From assembly GCA_947311665.1 (NCBI GenBank), contig CAMZLA010000014.1:1-15235 (forward strand): a DNA stretch of 15,235 bases. The letters run 5' to 3'. Source of the DNA: an uncultured Candidatus Altimarinota bacterium (lineage in GTDB: Bacteria; Patescibacteriota; Gracilibacteria; CAIRYL01). Of this stretch, positions 8,086 through 14,268 are shown one piece after another. The position numbers were made by a program, and so were the translations under genes. How positions within the stretch are numbered: position 1 is the first letter of the stretch; the number at the start of each line of letters is the position of its first letter. The notes beneath the pieces were generated by a model. The model worked only from the letters and a program-made list of their open reading frames with translations, did not search any database and had not been told where the DNA came from.

Positions 8086-8577
8086 ATGAAAACGACACAA
8101 CTTTTATTTATTGGGCTTACAGGAACTTTCTTTTTCTTTTCGGGATGTATTATTTCTGATGAAAAAAATAATCAAGAAGAAATTTCTGCAACACCACGAA
8201 TTGATTTAACAACACAAACTACGACAAAACCAAATGGAGAAGAGGTTATTATTTATTCTTCAGATACTCAATCGGTAAAAGGAAAAGAAGCAGTTATTCG
8301 AACTCGCCAGTCTTTTAAAAAGGTTGAAGATTCAACTTTGACCATTGAAAAAGAAACCACAGAAGTCTCAGATTTCATAAAAAATTCCACCATTACCATT
8401 AAAAATGGAGGAATATTAAAAGCCAAATATGTGAAAAATTCTAAAATAATAGTTTTGAATGGAGGAGATTTACAAATCTCAGAAAGAATGAAGGAAACAG
8501 AAGTAATTTTAGAAAATGGGAAATTCTCACTAGAGCCGATGAAAATAGATGATGCATCAACAATCACTACAAAATAG
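8086..8577 (+). CDS. Small lipoprotein with beta-solenoid-like repeats
   Basis: I do not recognise a named family. The 163-residue protein starts with a charged MKTT, a hydrophobic stretch (5-19) and the lipobox FSGC, so Cys21 would be lipidated and the rest displayed outside the cytoplasmic membrane. A Thr/Asn-rich linker follows. The C-terminal half has irregular repeats of about 20 residues, each ending in an 'NG' turn: STITIKNGGILKAKYVKNSK, then IIVLNGGDLQI, then TEVILENGKFSL. This is the look of a short right-handed beta-solenoid. It lies 15 nt after gyrA and before a strong terminator, so it should be co-transcribed with gyrA, but no functional link to gyrase is apparent. ATG 8086 fits the signal peptide; the stop is TAG. 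Confidence 0.75.
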   Translation: MKTTQLLFIGLTGTFFFFSGCIISDEKNNQEEISATPRIDLTTQTTTKPNGEEVIIYSSDTQSVKGKEAVIRTRQSFKKVEDSTLTIEKETTEVSDFIKNSTITIKNGGILKAKYVKNSKIIVLNGGDLQISERMKETEVILENGKFSLEPMKIDDASTITTK

Positions 8578-8603
8578 TAATTATTGATAAATATCCATTT
8601 TAC

Positions 8604-8649
8604 AAAAAAGCCTTTTTATGAGAATTCTCAATGATAAAAAGGTTTTTTT
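8604..8649 (+). terminator. Terminator after the gyrA-lipoprotein unit
   Basis: An A run and gcctttttat (8604-8619) pair with ataaaaagg and a T run (8634-8649). Inside lies a perfect palindrome gagaattctc (8620-8629), so the structure is a long stem topped by a second small stem. It separates the lipoprotein gene from the asparaginase-like gene. Confidence 0.8.
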
Positions 8650-8670
8650 GAATTATTTTATAAAAAAATT

Positions 8671-9678
8671 ATGAAAAGAAAAAAACGAATTGCTATTATT
8701 TTAGCAGGTGGAACAATATCAGAATATAAAGACAGTCTGTCTGGAGGGATATTTTCTTTTGAAACAAAAGAACAGTTATCTCAATTTCTCCCAGATTTAG
8801 AAGAAAATTATAGATATTCTCTTTTTACAAATATTACAAAAAATAAATATTTTATGACGCTTTCCGACTGGGAAAATATTTATACTCTTGTGAGAAAAAA
8901 ATATAAACATTTTGATGGATTTGTTATTGCTCAAGAGTCAGATTCTTTGCTTTTTGGTTCAGCGTTACTTTCTTATATGCTTGCAGAATGTAAAAAACCT
9001 GTAATTTTTCTTGCTTCTCCTTGCCCTTTTGGAACTATGGGAGTTTTAGGAAAATCGGCAGAAAATGAACTGATGAATGCTATACATTTTGCAGCTTCCG
9101 ATCTTGGAGAAGTATGTATTTATGATAATAATTTATTGCATAGAGCAATACGATCGAATCGAAAAAACTTACTTGACTCATCATCATTTTATTCGTATCA
9201 AACAGATCCATTAGGAAAATATGAAGAAGGGAAAATTTCTCTTTTTCTTCATCGAGAGCATAAAGATATTGAAAAAGAAAATTATCCATATATTTTCCCT
9301 CAAGAAAAAATATTGTTTTTACGAATGTTTCCTGGGTGTTCTTTTCAGTTTTTACAACCAATGCTTCAACAAGAAAAAACACGATGTATTGTGATAGAAA
9401 CATTGGGATATGGTTCGTTGTCCGAAGATCAAGTATCTATTCTAACAAAAGTTGCTTTATCAGGAGTTTGGCTTGTTCTTCTTGCAAAACATGATTCAAG
9501 TGAACGAGGATTTCCTATGGACTGTGATATGTTAAATATTCCCAATATGGTTCTTTTGCAAAACACAACAGTGTGGTCAAGTTTTGCAAAGGCTCATATT
9601 GCAATGCAAAATATAGATAATTTTACAGATTTTTCTAAATATATGAAAACATCTTTTAATGGTGATATTGTAGAATAG
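8671..9678 (+). CDS. L-asparaginase-like protein with altered active-site motifs
   Basis: The N-terminal IAIILAGGTIS (7-17) matches the first asparaginase motif, with Thr15 at the nucleophile position. The second motif, normally 'THGTDT', should provide Thr, Asp and a nearby Lys. Here the aligned stretch is IAQESDSLLFGSALLSYML (from 86): Ser90-Asp91 replace Thr-Asp and the His-Gly is lost. The later 'RGNRxxK' block reads RAIRSNRKNL, so the catalytic Lys is either shifted by one or replaced by Arg. The bilobed layout (a second domain from about residue 205, ILFLRMFPGCS) and the 335-residue length fit the asparaginase/GatD family. Activity on asparagine is uncertain; it may be a divergent amidohydrolase or a non-catalytic homologue. 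It stands alone between two terminator-bounded units. The start has no Shine-Dalgarno and I see no clear promoter. Confidence 0.75.
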   Translation: MKRKKRIAIILAGGTISEYKDSLSGGIFSFETKEQLSQFLPDLEENYRYSLFTNITKNKYFMTLSDWENIYTLVRKKYKHFDGFVIAQESDSLLFGSALLSYMLAECKKPVIFLASPCPFGTMGVLGKSAENELMNAIHFAASDLGEVCIYDNNLLHRAIRSNRKNLLDSSSFYSYQTDPLGKYEEGKISLFLHREHKDIEKENYPYIFPQEKILFLRMFPGCSFQFLQPMLQQEKTRCIVIETLGYGSLSEDQVSILTKVALSGVWLVLLAKHDSSERGFPMDCDMLNIPNMVLLQNTTVWSSFAKAHIAMQNIDNFTDFSKYMKTSFNGDIVE

Positions 9679-9707
9679 CTGAAAAGAGAAAATGTTGAAA
9701 AAATCTA

Positions 9708-9737
9708 TTGATTGCTTCATTGATATTTGAGTATACT
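9708..9737 (+). promoter_or_regulatory. Candidate promoter of the tRNA pair
   Basis: TTGATT (9708-9713) and TATACT (9732-9737) are separated by 18 bp. Transcription would start near 9744, leaving a 5' leader of about 39 nt to be removed by RNase P before tRNA-Ser. Confidence 0.5.
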
Positions 9738-9782
9738 TTTCTGGCAGTTTTTATATTTTTAAAAATTGTAGCAAAACATATT

Positions 9783-9872
9783 GGAGAGATGGCAGAGTGG
9801 TCGAATGCGATGGTCTTGAAAACCATTGAGCTCGTAAGGGCTCCTAGGGTTCGAATCCCTATCTCTCCGCCA
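9783..9872 (+). tRNA. tRNA-Ser (anticodon UGA)
   Basis: The acceptor stem ggagaga pairs with tctctcc (9862-9868), followed by discriminator G and an encoded CCA (9870-9872). The anticodon stem atggt/accat encloses the loop ctTGAaa, giving anticodon UGA for UCA/UCN. The long variable arm (gagc...gctc) is diagnostic of a class II tRNA such as tRNA-Ser. The T arm ends ggttcgaatcc. Confidence 0.97.
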
Positions 9873-9911
9873 GTTTTGCATATTTAAATTATTTATTATT
9901 GAGTTTTATAT

Positions 9912-9987
9912 AGACGAGTAGCTCAGTTGGTAGAGCACCGGTCTCCAAAACCGGGTGTCGCAGGTTCAAGTCCTGTCTCGTCTGCCA
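9912..9987 (+). tRNA. tRNA-Trp (anticodon CCA)
   Basis: The acceptor agacgag pairs with ctcgtct (9977-9983), followed by discriminator G and an encoded CCA. The anticodon stem ccggt/accgg encloses ctCCAaa, giving anticodon CCA. The D arm is agctcagttggtagagc. It lies 39 nt after tRNA-Ser with no intervening terminator, so the two are probably processed from one transcript ending at the hairpin at 10002-10035. The CCA anticodon reads UGG only and gives no sign of UGA-to-Trp reassignment. Confidence 0.97.
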
Positions 9988-10001
9988 GATATATAATATA
10001 T

Positions 10002-10035
10002 AAAAAAGAGAGTTTTTATATAAACTCTCTTTTTT
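10002..10035. terminator. Bidirectional terminator between the tRNAs and prs
   Basis: aaaaaagagagttt (10002-10015) pairs perfectly with 10022-10035 around a 6-nt loop, 15 nt after the tRNA-Trp CCA end. It is symmetrical, with A run and T run in the stem, so it can also serve prs, which reads toward it from 87 nt away. Confidence 0.8.
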
Positions 10036-10121
10036 TATACTTCGATAAAATCAGTATCCGATATAGAATTTACTCTTTGTTAAAAGTGAATATCTAAAGC
10101 ATTTAATTTTACAGAATCTCT

Positions 10122-11069
10122 TTAAAATAATTCTGAAACAGATCGCTCAGATATAATATTTTTAATGATTTGAGCTAATAATGGAGCACAAGAAAGAATT
10201 GTACAATTCCTTAGTTCTTCTTGAAGCGGAATAGAATCAGAAATAACAATTTCTTTAAATCCAGAATTTTTAAGCCTTTCAATAGCTGGTCCAGAAAATA
10301 TGGGATGCGTTGCACAGAGATATACATCAGGGTTTGCACCATGTTTAATGAGTGCTTTTTGTGCTGCACAAATTGTTCCTGCTGTATCTACCATATCATC
10401 AACCAATATACATGTTTTCCCTTTAATATCTCCAACTACTTCATTTACTTCTGCTTGATTGTGAGCAGGACGAGATTTATGCATAATTGCTAAATCTACT
10501 CCTAATTGGTCGGCGAATTTTTTTGCATATTTTGCTCCTCCAGCATCTGGTGAAACAATGAGAAAATCATCAATATTTTTTTCTTTAAAATATTCAATAA
10601 ACATTTTTTGTGTATTCACATTATCTACGGGAACATCAAAGAACCCTTGTGTTTGGTCTGAATGTAAATGAAGTGTAATCATATGGCTTGCTCCACTTTT
10701 TACCATTAAATCTGCCATGAGTTTTGCAGAAATTCCTTCTCGTGCATCATGAATTTTATCTTGTCTGCTATATCCAAAATGAGGAAGTACTACATGAATA
10801 TTTTTTGCAAAACTTTGTTTTGCTGCATCACACAATAAAAACAATTCCATAAAATCATCATTTACTTTTTCTGGTCTAATGGTATGAAAAAGAAAAACAT
10901 GTTTCCCTCTAATACTTTCATCATATTTTACATAAATTTCTCCACAAGAAAATTTTTTTACCGTAAGAGAAGATAATGTAACTCCCAATTCATCGGTTAC
11001 TTTTGATGCAAAATGAGATCCTGCTTTTGATGAAAAAAATTTTACTTTATTTTCAAGTGTTGTTTTCAT
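10122..11069 (-). CDS. prs: Ribose-phosphate pyrophosphokinase (PRPP synthetase)
   Basis: The enzyme makes PRPP from ribose 5-phosphate and ATP, the precursor for nucleotides, His and Trp. The 315-residue protein shows the family motifs: LPHFGYSRQDK (95-105), the metal/ATP region LHLHSDQTQGFFDVP (133-147), VSPDAGGAKYAKKFA (172-186), and the PRPP-binding loop VDDMVDTAGT (223-232). Length is typical. It follows hisS on the same strand with a 57-nt gap and no terminator, so co-transcription from the hisS promoter is likely. Its product is the co-substrate of the orotate phosphoribosyltransferase-like gene at 13016. ATG 11067-11069 has no Shine-Dalgarno. Confidence 0.95.
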   Translation of the reverse strand: MKTTLENKVKFFSSKAGSHFASKVTDELGVTLSSLTVKKFSCGEIYVKYDESIRGKHVFLFHTIRPEKVNDDFMELFLLCDAAKQSFAKNIHVVLPHFGYSRQDKIHDAREGISAKLMADLMVKSGASHMITLHLHSDQTQGFFDVPVDNVNTQKMFIEYFKEKNIDDFLIVSPDAGGAKYAKKFADQLGVDLAIMHKSRPAHNQAEVNEVVGDIKGKTCILVDDMVDTAGTICAAQKALIKHGANPDVYLCATHPIFSGPAIERLKNSGFKEIVISDSIPLQEELRNCTILSCAPLLAQIIKNIISERSVSELF

Positions 11070-11126
11070 AGAAGATAGATATAAAATGAGAAATAATGAT
11101 GTATTTATAGAGCATTGAACGCTATA

Positions 11127-12515
11127 TTATTCACCTAATGTGTATGTATCTGGTTTACAATGTAATTTTTTTAGAACTTCTTCTTCTACTGTTTCCAATT
11201 TTACAATTTCTTGTTTTCCAAGTTTCATATCTCGTAAAATAGCATTTCCATCTCTAATCTCTATTTCTCCCAATATTATACACCATGGAGCTTTACATTT
11301 ATCTGCCATTTTCAATTGAGCTTTCATCGAACTTTTTCCCATTCCTCCAATGGAATGAATTCCTTTGTCTCGAAGATTTGTTGTGATTTTTAATGCTTTT
11401 TTCTTTCCTTCTTCTCCCAATTGTGCAACAAAAACTTGCACATTATCTTTTATTGGTGGTTTTATTCCTGCCGCTTTCATATGATCAATAATTCGTTCAA
11501 CTCCCATTGCCATTCCTACGGCAGGAGTATGTTTCCCTCCCAATAATTCTGCTAGTCCATCATATCGACCTCCTCCTCCGATTGCATTTTGAGATCCTAA
11601 TGATCTATCCCAAAATTCAAAAACAGTATCACAATAATAATCTAATCCTCGAACAAGTCCTTCATTTTCAAAAAATGGAACATTCAATTCTCGTAAATAA
11701 TCTTTTACAGTCTCATAATATTTGCTACTTTCATCATCAAGAAAATCTTTCAATTTTGGAGCCATAGAAACAAGAATTTGATCATCTTCATCTTTTGAAT
11801 CGAGAATTCGCAATGGATTTGTTTCGAGTCGTGCCTGAGATTCTGGAGACAGATGCTGTACCTTATCAAAGAAAAAATCTTTTAATGCTTCAATATAATC
11901 AGATCTGTTTTTTGCAGATCCTAAACTATTTATTTGTAAATCTACTCGCTCAGAAATTCCTAAATCTTCTAAAATTTTATATGACATGTGAATCATTTGT
12001 GCATCTATAGAAGCATCTTTTACTCCTAAAATTTCAAAATCACACTGATGAAATTGTCGAAATCGTCCTTTTTGAGGTCTGTCATATCGAAATTGTGGTT
12101 CGATAGAATAGAGCTGAACTGGTTGTGGAAGAGTATGCATTCCATGTTCTATATATGCTCGTACAATTCCTGCAGTTGCTTCTGGTTTTAATGTCATAGA
12201 AACTCCAGAACGGCTTTCCATATTAAACATTTCTTTGCTTACTACATCGGTACTTTCTCCCAATGCTCGAACAAAAACACCTGTTTCTTCCATTATAGGA
12301 GTTGTAATTCTTCGAAATCCAGATTGACGACTTCTGTGTCGCACTGCTTTTTTTACCATCGTATAATAATCTTGGAAATCTGGTAATAAATCTTGAAATC
12401 CTCGTAATGTTTGAAATTTTTTAGGTTTTTCAATTTTTTGTTTCTTTTCTTCTGATGAATTTTCTATTACTTCATCCGTTGTATTTTGTTCTGCTTCTGT
12501 ATTATTTTCTGCCAT
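11127..12515 (-). CDS. hisS: Histidyl-tRNA synthetase
   Basis: HisRS charges tRNA-His. The 462-residue class II synthetase has motif 1 around RRITTPIMEETGVF (68-81), a TLKPEATAGIVRAY block (108-121), motif 2 FRYDRPQKGRFRQFHQCDFE (142-161), the histidine-binding LVRGLDYYCDTVFEF (287-301), motif GGGGRYDGL (313-321), and motif 3 around VGMAMGVERI. The C-terminal anticodon-binding domain starts near 360. The first 30 or so residues form an acidic, Asn/Glu-rich extension, absent from E. coli HisRS and of unknown role. ATG 12513-12515 is the only start that includes it. A shorter start inside the extension is not excluded, because there is no Shine-Dalgarno to decide. It is divergent from rnpB. Confidence 0.95.
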   Translation of the reverse strand: MAENNTEAEQNTTDEVIENSSEEKKQKIEKPKKFQTLRGFQDLLPDFQDYYTMVKKAVRHRSRQSGFRRITTPIMEETGVFVRALGESTDVVSKEMFNMESRSGVSMTLKPEATAGIVRAYIEHGMHTLPQPVQLYSIEPQFRYDRPQKGRFRQFHQCDFEILGVKDASIDAQMIHMSYKILEDLGISERVDLQINSLGSAKNRSDYIEALKDFFFDKVQHLSPESQARLETNPLRILDSKDEDDQILVSMAPKLKDFLDDESSKYYETVKDYLRELNVPFFENEGLVRGLDYYCDTVFEFWDRSLGSQNAIGGGGRYDGLAELLGGKHTPAVGMAMGVERIIDHMKAAGIKPPIKDNVQVFVAQLGEEGKKKALKITTNLRDKGIHSIGGMGKSSMKAQLKMADKCKAPWCIILGEIEIRDGNAILRDMKLGKQEIVKLETVEEEVLKKLHCKPDTYTLGE

Positions 12516-12550
12516 GGAAATATGTGAAAGAGTTGTATAATAGTATATAT

Positions 12551-12579
12551 ATTATCTCGTAAAAGATATATTGTTGCAA
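12551..12579 (-). promoter_or_regulatory. Candidate hisS-prs promoter
   Basis: On the minus strand TTGCAA (12574-12579) and GATAAT (12551-12556) are separated by exactly 17 bp. Transcription would start near 12544, about 29 nt upstream of the hisS ATG. The -35 is a palindrome shared with the rnpB promoter. Other A/T-rich -10 candidates lie closer to the gene, so this placement is moderate. Confidence 0.45.
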
Positions 12580-12602
12580 GATTATTTGTTTTGTTTTACA
12601 AT
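12574..12602 (+). promoter_or_regulatory. rnpB promoter
   Basis: TTGCAA (12574-12579) and TACAAT (12597-12602) are separated by 17 bp. The predicted start, about 12608-12609, is exactly the first base of the P1 helix of RNase P RNA. The independent secondary-structure boundary therefore supports the promoter. Confidence 0.65.
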
Positions 12603-12607
12603 TATTT

Positions 12608-12979
12608 AGAAAAATCGATAATGAAAGGAGTACTTTATTTTTTAAAAAATAAAGAGGAACGTCCGAGCTGATGGATACCAGCATTGCCTTTTAACGAAAG
12701 GAATTCTATCTTTGATAGAATATGGAAAGTGTCACAGAGACGAGCAGTCTTCCTTTGGTAAGATGATATGAAACGTCCTGCTTCTGGCGGGATTCTCATC
12801 AGTAATGATGAATGAACGATAAACCCCAGTGTTTCAGCAAGGCAAGATGGTGTATTGTTCTGCTTCATGGTACTAATTGACAGAATAATCACTTGCCGCT
12901 TGATTTTATAAGCAATTATAAAACGAGAAAGATTCTCCTTTGAAAAACAGAACTCGGCGTATGATTTATCGATTTTTCT
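12608..12979 (+). ncRNA. rnpB: RNase P RNA (catalytic RNA of ribonuclease P), type A-like
   Basis: RNase P removes 5' leaders from tRNA precursors. P1 is a perfect 14-bp helix (12608-12621 with 12966-12979). P3 is a perfect palindromic hairpin (12633-12654). Conserved region I reads gaggaacgtccgag (12654-12667), close to the universal GAGGAAAGTCCGGG. The P4 core pairs 12659-12667 with 12953-12960 (actcggcgt) and keeps the bulged U. Other landmarks are cacagagacgagcag, the ataaaccccag...cagcaagg block (conserved region IV), ctgctt, and acttgccgc...aacagaactcgg. P15-P17 appear reduced to a short hairpin whose loop holds GGT. P18 is not visible. Two hairpins (12904-12923 with a GCAA loop, and 12925-12937) occupy the P19 position. 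The 3' arm of P1 plus its T-rich flank may also end transcription. Apparent minus-strand reading frames here have no coding support. Confidence 0.93.
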
Positions 12980-13015
12980 TGAAAAAAAATATTATATTTT
13001 AACTTTTATTTTCTC

Positions 13016-13660
13016 ATGTCTCAAAATCTCACAATTTTTTCTCAATCGGAAAAATATTTATCACAATTAAAAAGTTATGAAATTATAGAACAGGGACATT
13101 TTGAATATAAAGGACTGGCACCAGATGGAACTCATTTACGAGGAGAATATTTTGTAAATTTTCGAAAATTGAAAACGGATCAAGAAATAGCACTTGTTCC
13201 ATTATATTGGCAAGCTATAGAAGAATTTTTTGCAGAAAAACTCGACTCTTTAATAATAGTCGGAGTTGCTTTTGGCTCATTAAGCCTTCCTAAAGTTATT
13301 CAAACATTAGGATTTGAAAAATATGGAATAGAATATGCTTATACAGAAAAACGAAATGGAATATTGGGATTATATGGAGAACAAGCAGAAAAATGCCGAG
13401 GAAAACATATTTTATTTATAGAAGATGTGTTTAATAATGGAACTTCTATAAAAGAATTGAGCAAAGAAATGGAAGAAAAAACAGCAGATTTAGAGTTGAA
13501 AGGATATTCTGTATTATATGGAGTGCATAGAGGGCATACTTTTGCAGAAAAACCTGCAGGAGAAATTTTTGCAATGAGTCAGATTTTTGCTCCAGCAGTG
13601 CATTCATCAGAACTTTCTGATGAAATTTTAAAAAGACCGTTGAAAGAATATAAAAAATAA
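13016..13660 (+). CDS. pyrE: Orotate phosphoribosyltransferase-like protein
   Basis: Type I phosphoribosyltransferase fold: the PRPP-binding loop is ILFIEDVFNNGTS (132-144), preceded by the hydrophobic strand IVGVAFGSLSLPKVI (81-95) and by YAYTEKRNGILGLYG (107-121). This resembles the flexible 'FxEKxDG' loop of orotate phosphoribosyltransferases. The N-terminal QGHFEYKGLAPDG...YFVNFRKL (26-51) resembles the family's 'G.F.L.SG...YF' start. The 214-residue length fits. The reaction would be orotate plus PRPP to OMP. A dihydroorotate dehydrogenase gene downstream supports a pyrimidine role. The loop has NNGTS where orotate enzymes usually have TTGGS, so another base specificity is possible. Its stop codon lies inside the first copy of a 21-bp repeat. 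Start ATG 13016 has no Shine-Dalgarno. Confidence 0.7.
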   Translation: MSQNLTIFSQSEKYLSQLKSYEIIEQGHFEYKGLAPDGTHLRGEYFVNFRKLKTDQEIALVPLYWQAIEEFFAEKLDSLIIVGVAFGSLSLPKVIQTLGFEKYGIEYAYTEKRNGILGLYGEQAEKCRGKHILFIEDVFNNGTSIKELSKEMEEKTADLELKGYSVLYGVHRGHTFAEKPAGEIFAMSQIFAPAVHSSELSDEILKRPLKEYKK

Positions 13661-13670
13661 TTTTTTGTCA
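13650..13670. repeat. 21-bp direct repeat, copy 1
   Basis: The sequence, beginning ataaaaaataa and ending ttttttgtca, covers the stop codon of the phosphoribosyltransferase gene and the first base of the next ATG. An identical 21-bp copy lies at 14241-14261; the bases immediately outside differ. Confidence 0.85.
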
Positions 13671-14191
13671 TGGAAGAAAATATTGCATTTATTGACGGGC
13701 AAAATCTACATATGGGAACTCTGTGTTCGGATACTCCTTGGAAGGTCGATTTTAAAAGATTTCGAAGATTTCTATTGGAAAAATATAAGGTTTCTCGTGT
13801 TTATTTTTATATGGGATTTTGGCAAGAAGAAAATAAAAAACTATATAAAGAAATACAATCAGCAGAATATATTTTACAATTTCGCAAACACAGTGCCTTG
13901 ATGAAAGGAAAGAAAAAAGGAAATGTTGATGCTGACATTATTTTTGATTGCATGAAAATACTCTATAAAAAAAAAGAGTTTAAAAAAATAATTTTGGTTT
14001 CTGGAGATGGAGATTTTAAGGCCTTAGTAGATTTTCTTATAGAGGAAAATAGATTTGAAAAAATTTTATTTCCTACATGGAAATTTGCATCATCTCTCTA
14101 TAAAAAAATGTCACATAAATATTATGTAAACCTTGATGTCAATTCTACAAAAATAAAAATTTGTAAGAAAAAAATGAGAAGGGGGCATTAG
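13670..14191 (+). CDS. NYN-domain (PIN-like, DUF88/LabA) ribonuclease
   Basis: The NYN/LabA fold is seen in its order of acidic motifs: AFIDGQNLHMG (6-16, with Asp9 and Asn12), KKGNVDADIIFDCM (82-95, with Asp87, Asp89 and Asp93), and ILVSGDGDFKALVDFL (108-123, with Asp113 and Asp115). These form the metal-binding pocket of PIN-like RNases. The protein is a bare domain of 173 residues with a basic C-terminal tail (KKKMRRGH) that could contact RNA. The gene starts 9 nt after the phosphoribosyltransferase stop, so translational coupling is possible. It lies between two pyrimidine genes although the family has no known role in that pathway. The unit is flanked by identical 21-bp direct repeats, suggesting later insertion. 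The stop is TAG. A frame from 13665 overlaps it but shows no protein signature. Confidence 0.85.
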   Translation: MEENIAFIDGQNLHMGTLCSDTPWKVDFKRFRRFLLEKYKVSRVYFYMGFWQEENKKLYKEIQSAEYILQFRKHSALMKGKKKGNVDADIIFDCMKILYKKKEFKKIILVSGDGDFKALVDFLIEENRFEKILFPTWKFASSLYKKMSHKYYVNLDVNSTKIKICKKKMRRGH

Positions 14192-14217
14192 GTATCTCTC
14201 CGTTCTGGACCCTTCTC
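14176..14217 (+). promoter_or_regulatory. GC-rich hairpin at the end of the NYN gene, upstream of pyrD
   Basis: gagaaggg (14176-14183) is perfectly complementary to cccttctc (14210-14217), closing a 26-nt loop that contains the NYN stop codon. The segment 14181-14230 is much richer in G and C than its surroundings. No T run follows directly, so it is not a standard terminator. It could be an mRNA-processing, attenuation or coupling element for pyrD, or simply a remnant. Function is unknown. Confidence 0.4.
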
Positions 14218-14240
14218 GTCTTGAACACTGCTATTCTATC

Positions 14241-14261
14241 ATAAAAAATAATTTTTTGTCA
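14241..14261. repeat. 21-bp direct repeat, copy 2
   Basis: This is identical to 13650-13670 at all 21 positions and ends 7 nt before the pyrD ATG. The A6-TAA-T6 centre could form a weak A/T hairpin. Confidence 0.85.
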
Positions 14262-14268
14262 AAATAAA

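Noticed and set aside
8648..8665. TTGAAT before the asparaginase-like gene considered as a -35
   Set aside because: A matching -10 at 16-18 bp would fall at or inside the start codon region and is not a good match.
9783..9987. tRNA pair considered as an integration (att) site
   Set aside because: I see no integrase gene and no repeated tRNA 3' segment downstream in the window.
12635..12892. Minus-strand reading frame of 85 codons
   Set aside because: It is antisense to RNase P RNA, whose helices and conserved blocks explain the sequence. The translation has no family signature.
13665..13901. Plus-strand frame of 78 codons overlapping the NYN gene
   Set aside because: The overlapping frame from 13670 carries complete NYN motifs over 173 residues; this frame has none.
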